From NCBI GenBank assembly GCA_027295435.1, contig JAPUKX010000285.1:1-10174 (forward strand): a stretch of 10,174 bases of DNA, read 5' to 3'. This DNA is from Planctomycetota bacterium (lineage in GTDB: Bacteria > Planctomycetota > Phycisphaerae > Phycisphaerales > SM1A02). Positions 10,047 to 10,174 of this stretch are shown here, piece by piece. Positions within the stretch are counted from its first letter, which is position 1. The number at the start of each line of letters is the position of its first letter. The position numbers were made by a program, and so were the translations under genes. The notes beneath the pieces were generated by a model. It did no database searches. It was not told where the DNA came from and saw only the letters and a list, made by a program, of their open reading frames with translations.

Positions 10047-10174
10047 ATGACTGACCTCTACGAACACAACCCGGAAGATCACGAGGACCCCGTTTCCGGG
10101 GCGACGTGGTTCGTGGGGTTTCTCGGTGCGGTGTTGCTGGTGGTGACGTTGCTGGGCGTCACGGCGCTCTACTA
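10047..10174 (+). CDS. N-terminal fragment of a small single-pass membrane protein following actF, 3'-truncated
   Basis: Forty-two codons are visible before the window ends. The protein starts MTDLYEHNPEDHEDPVSGAT, an acidic, His-containing soluble tail, followed by a strong hydrophobic helix (about residues 20-42) ending in GVTALY. I do not recognise a named family. Its place directly after actF suggests an accessory ACIII or terminal-oxidase subunit or assembly protein, but that is only context. No purine-rich Shine-Dalgarno precedes the ATG; the upstream bases are the pyrimidine-rich heptamer array, so initiation would be leader-independent or rely on unpaired mRNA. The coding call rests on the open frame, a clean membrane segment and the position. 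Confidence 0.65.
   Translation, partial: MTDLYEHNPEDHEDPVSGATWFVGFLGAVLLVVTLLGVTALY

Overview
The window carries an almost complete Alternative Complex III (ACIII, quinol:electron-acceptor oxidoreductase) operon, actABCDEF, all on the + strand. Upstream is the 3' part of an unrelated transporter gene. Downstream is the first 42 codons of a small membrane protein. ACIII replaces the cytochrome bc1 complex: it oxidises quinol in the membrane and passes electrons through Fe-S clusters and c-type haems to a soluble carrier or directly to a terminal oxidase. The DNA is GC-rich. The organism is probably a Planctomycetota bacterium or a relative. This is an inference from three things: the long ActB with a 'TAT-variant' N-terminus, the APC permease fused to a PTS-IIA-like domain, and the low-complexity tandem repeats between genes. 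The sequence alone does not prove it.

Layout. (1) Positions 3-1535: APC-superfamily amino-acid permease, cut by the window edge, with a C-terminal PTS EIIA/PtsN-like domain and an RCK_C (TrkA-C) domain. (2) Positions 1536-1939: about 400 bp with no convincing gene, ending in a good sigma70-type promoter (TTGACA-N17-TACCAT) just before actA. (3) Positions 1940-9867: actA (pentahaem cytochrome c), actB (molybdopterin-oxidoreductase-like domain fused to a four-cluster ferredoxin domain), actC (NrfD-like quinol subunit), actD (DUF3341), actE (monohaem cytochrome c) and actF (second NrfD-like subunit). The genes overlap by 13 or 4 bp or are 3 bp apart, so they look translationally coupled. (4) Positions 9868-10046: a spacer of 179 bp holding AAGGCATC-like octamers on both sides of a GC-rich hairpin, then a tandem array of AACTCCT heptamers that runs into the next start codon. 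(5) Positions 10047-10174: the start of a single-pass membrane protein of unknown function.

How the genes work together. ActC, and structurally ActF, hold the membrane part where quinol is oxidised. The ActB Fe-S clusters (15 cysteines, consistent with three [4Fe-4S] and one [3Fe-4S]) take the electrons. The five haems of ActA and the one haem of ActE carry them onward. ActD is a small two-helix subunit that packs against the membrane core. In many genomes cytochrome c oxidase genes follow actF, so the truncated gene may lead into a cox cluster outside the window.

The core system is a known one. The less explained parts are the structured repeat spacer after actF, which includes repeats resembling the anti-Shine-Dalgarno sequence, the permease-EIIA-RCK_C fusion, and an ActE without a lipobox cysteine.
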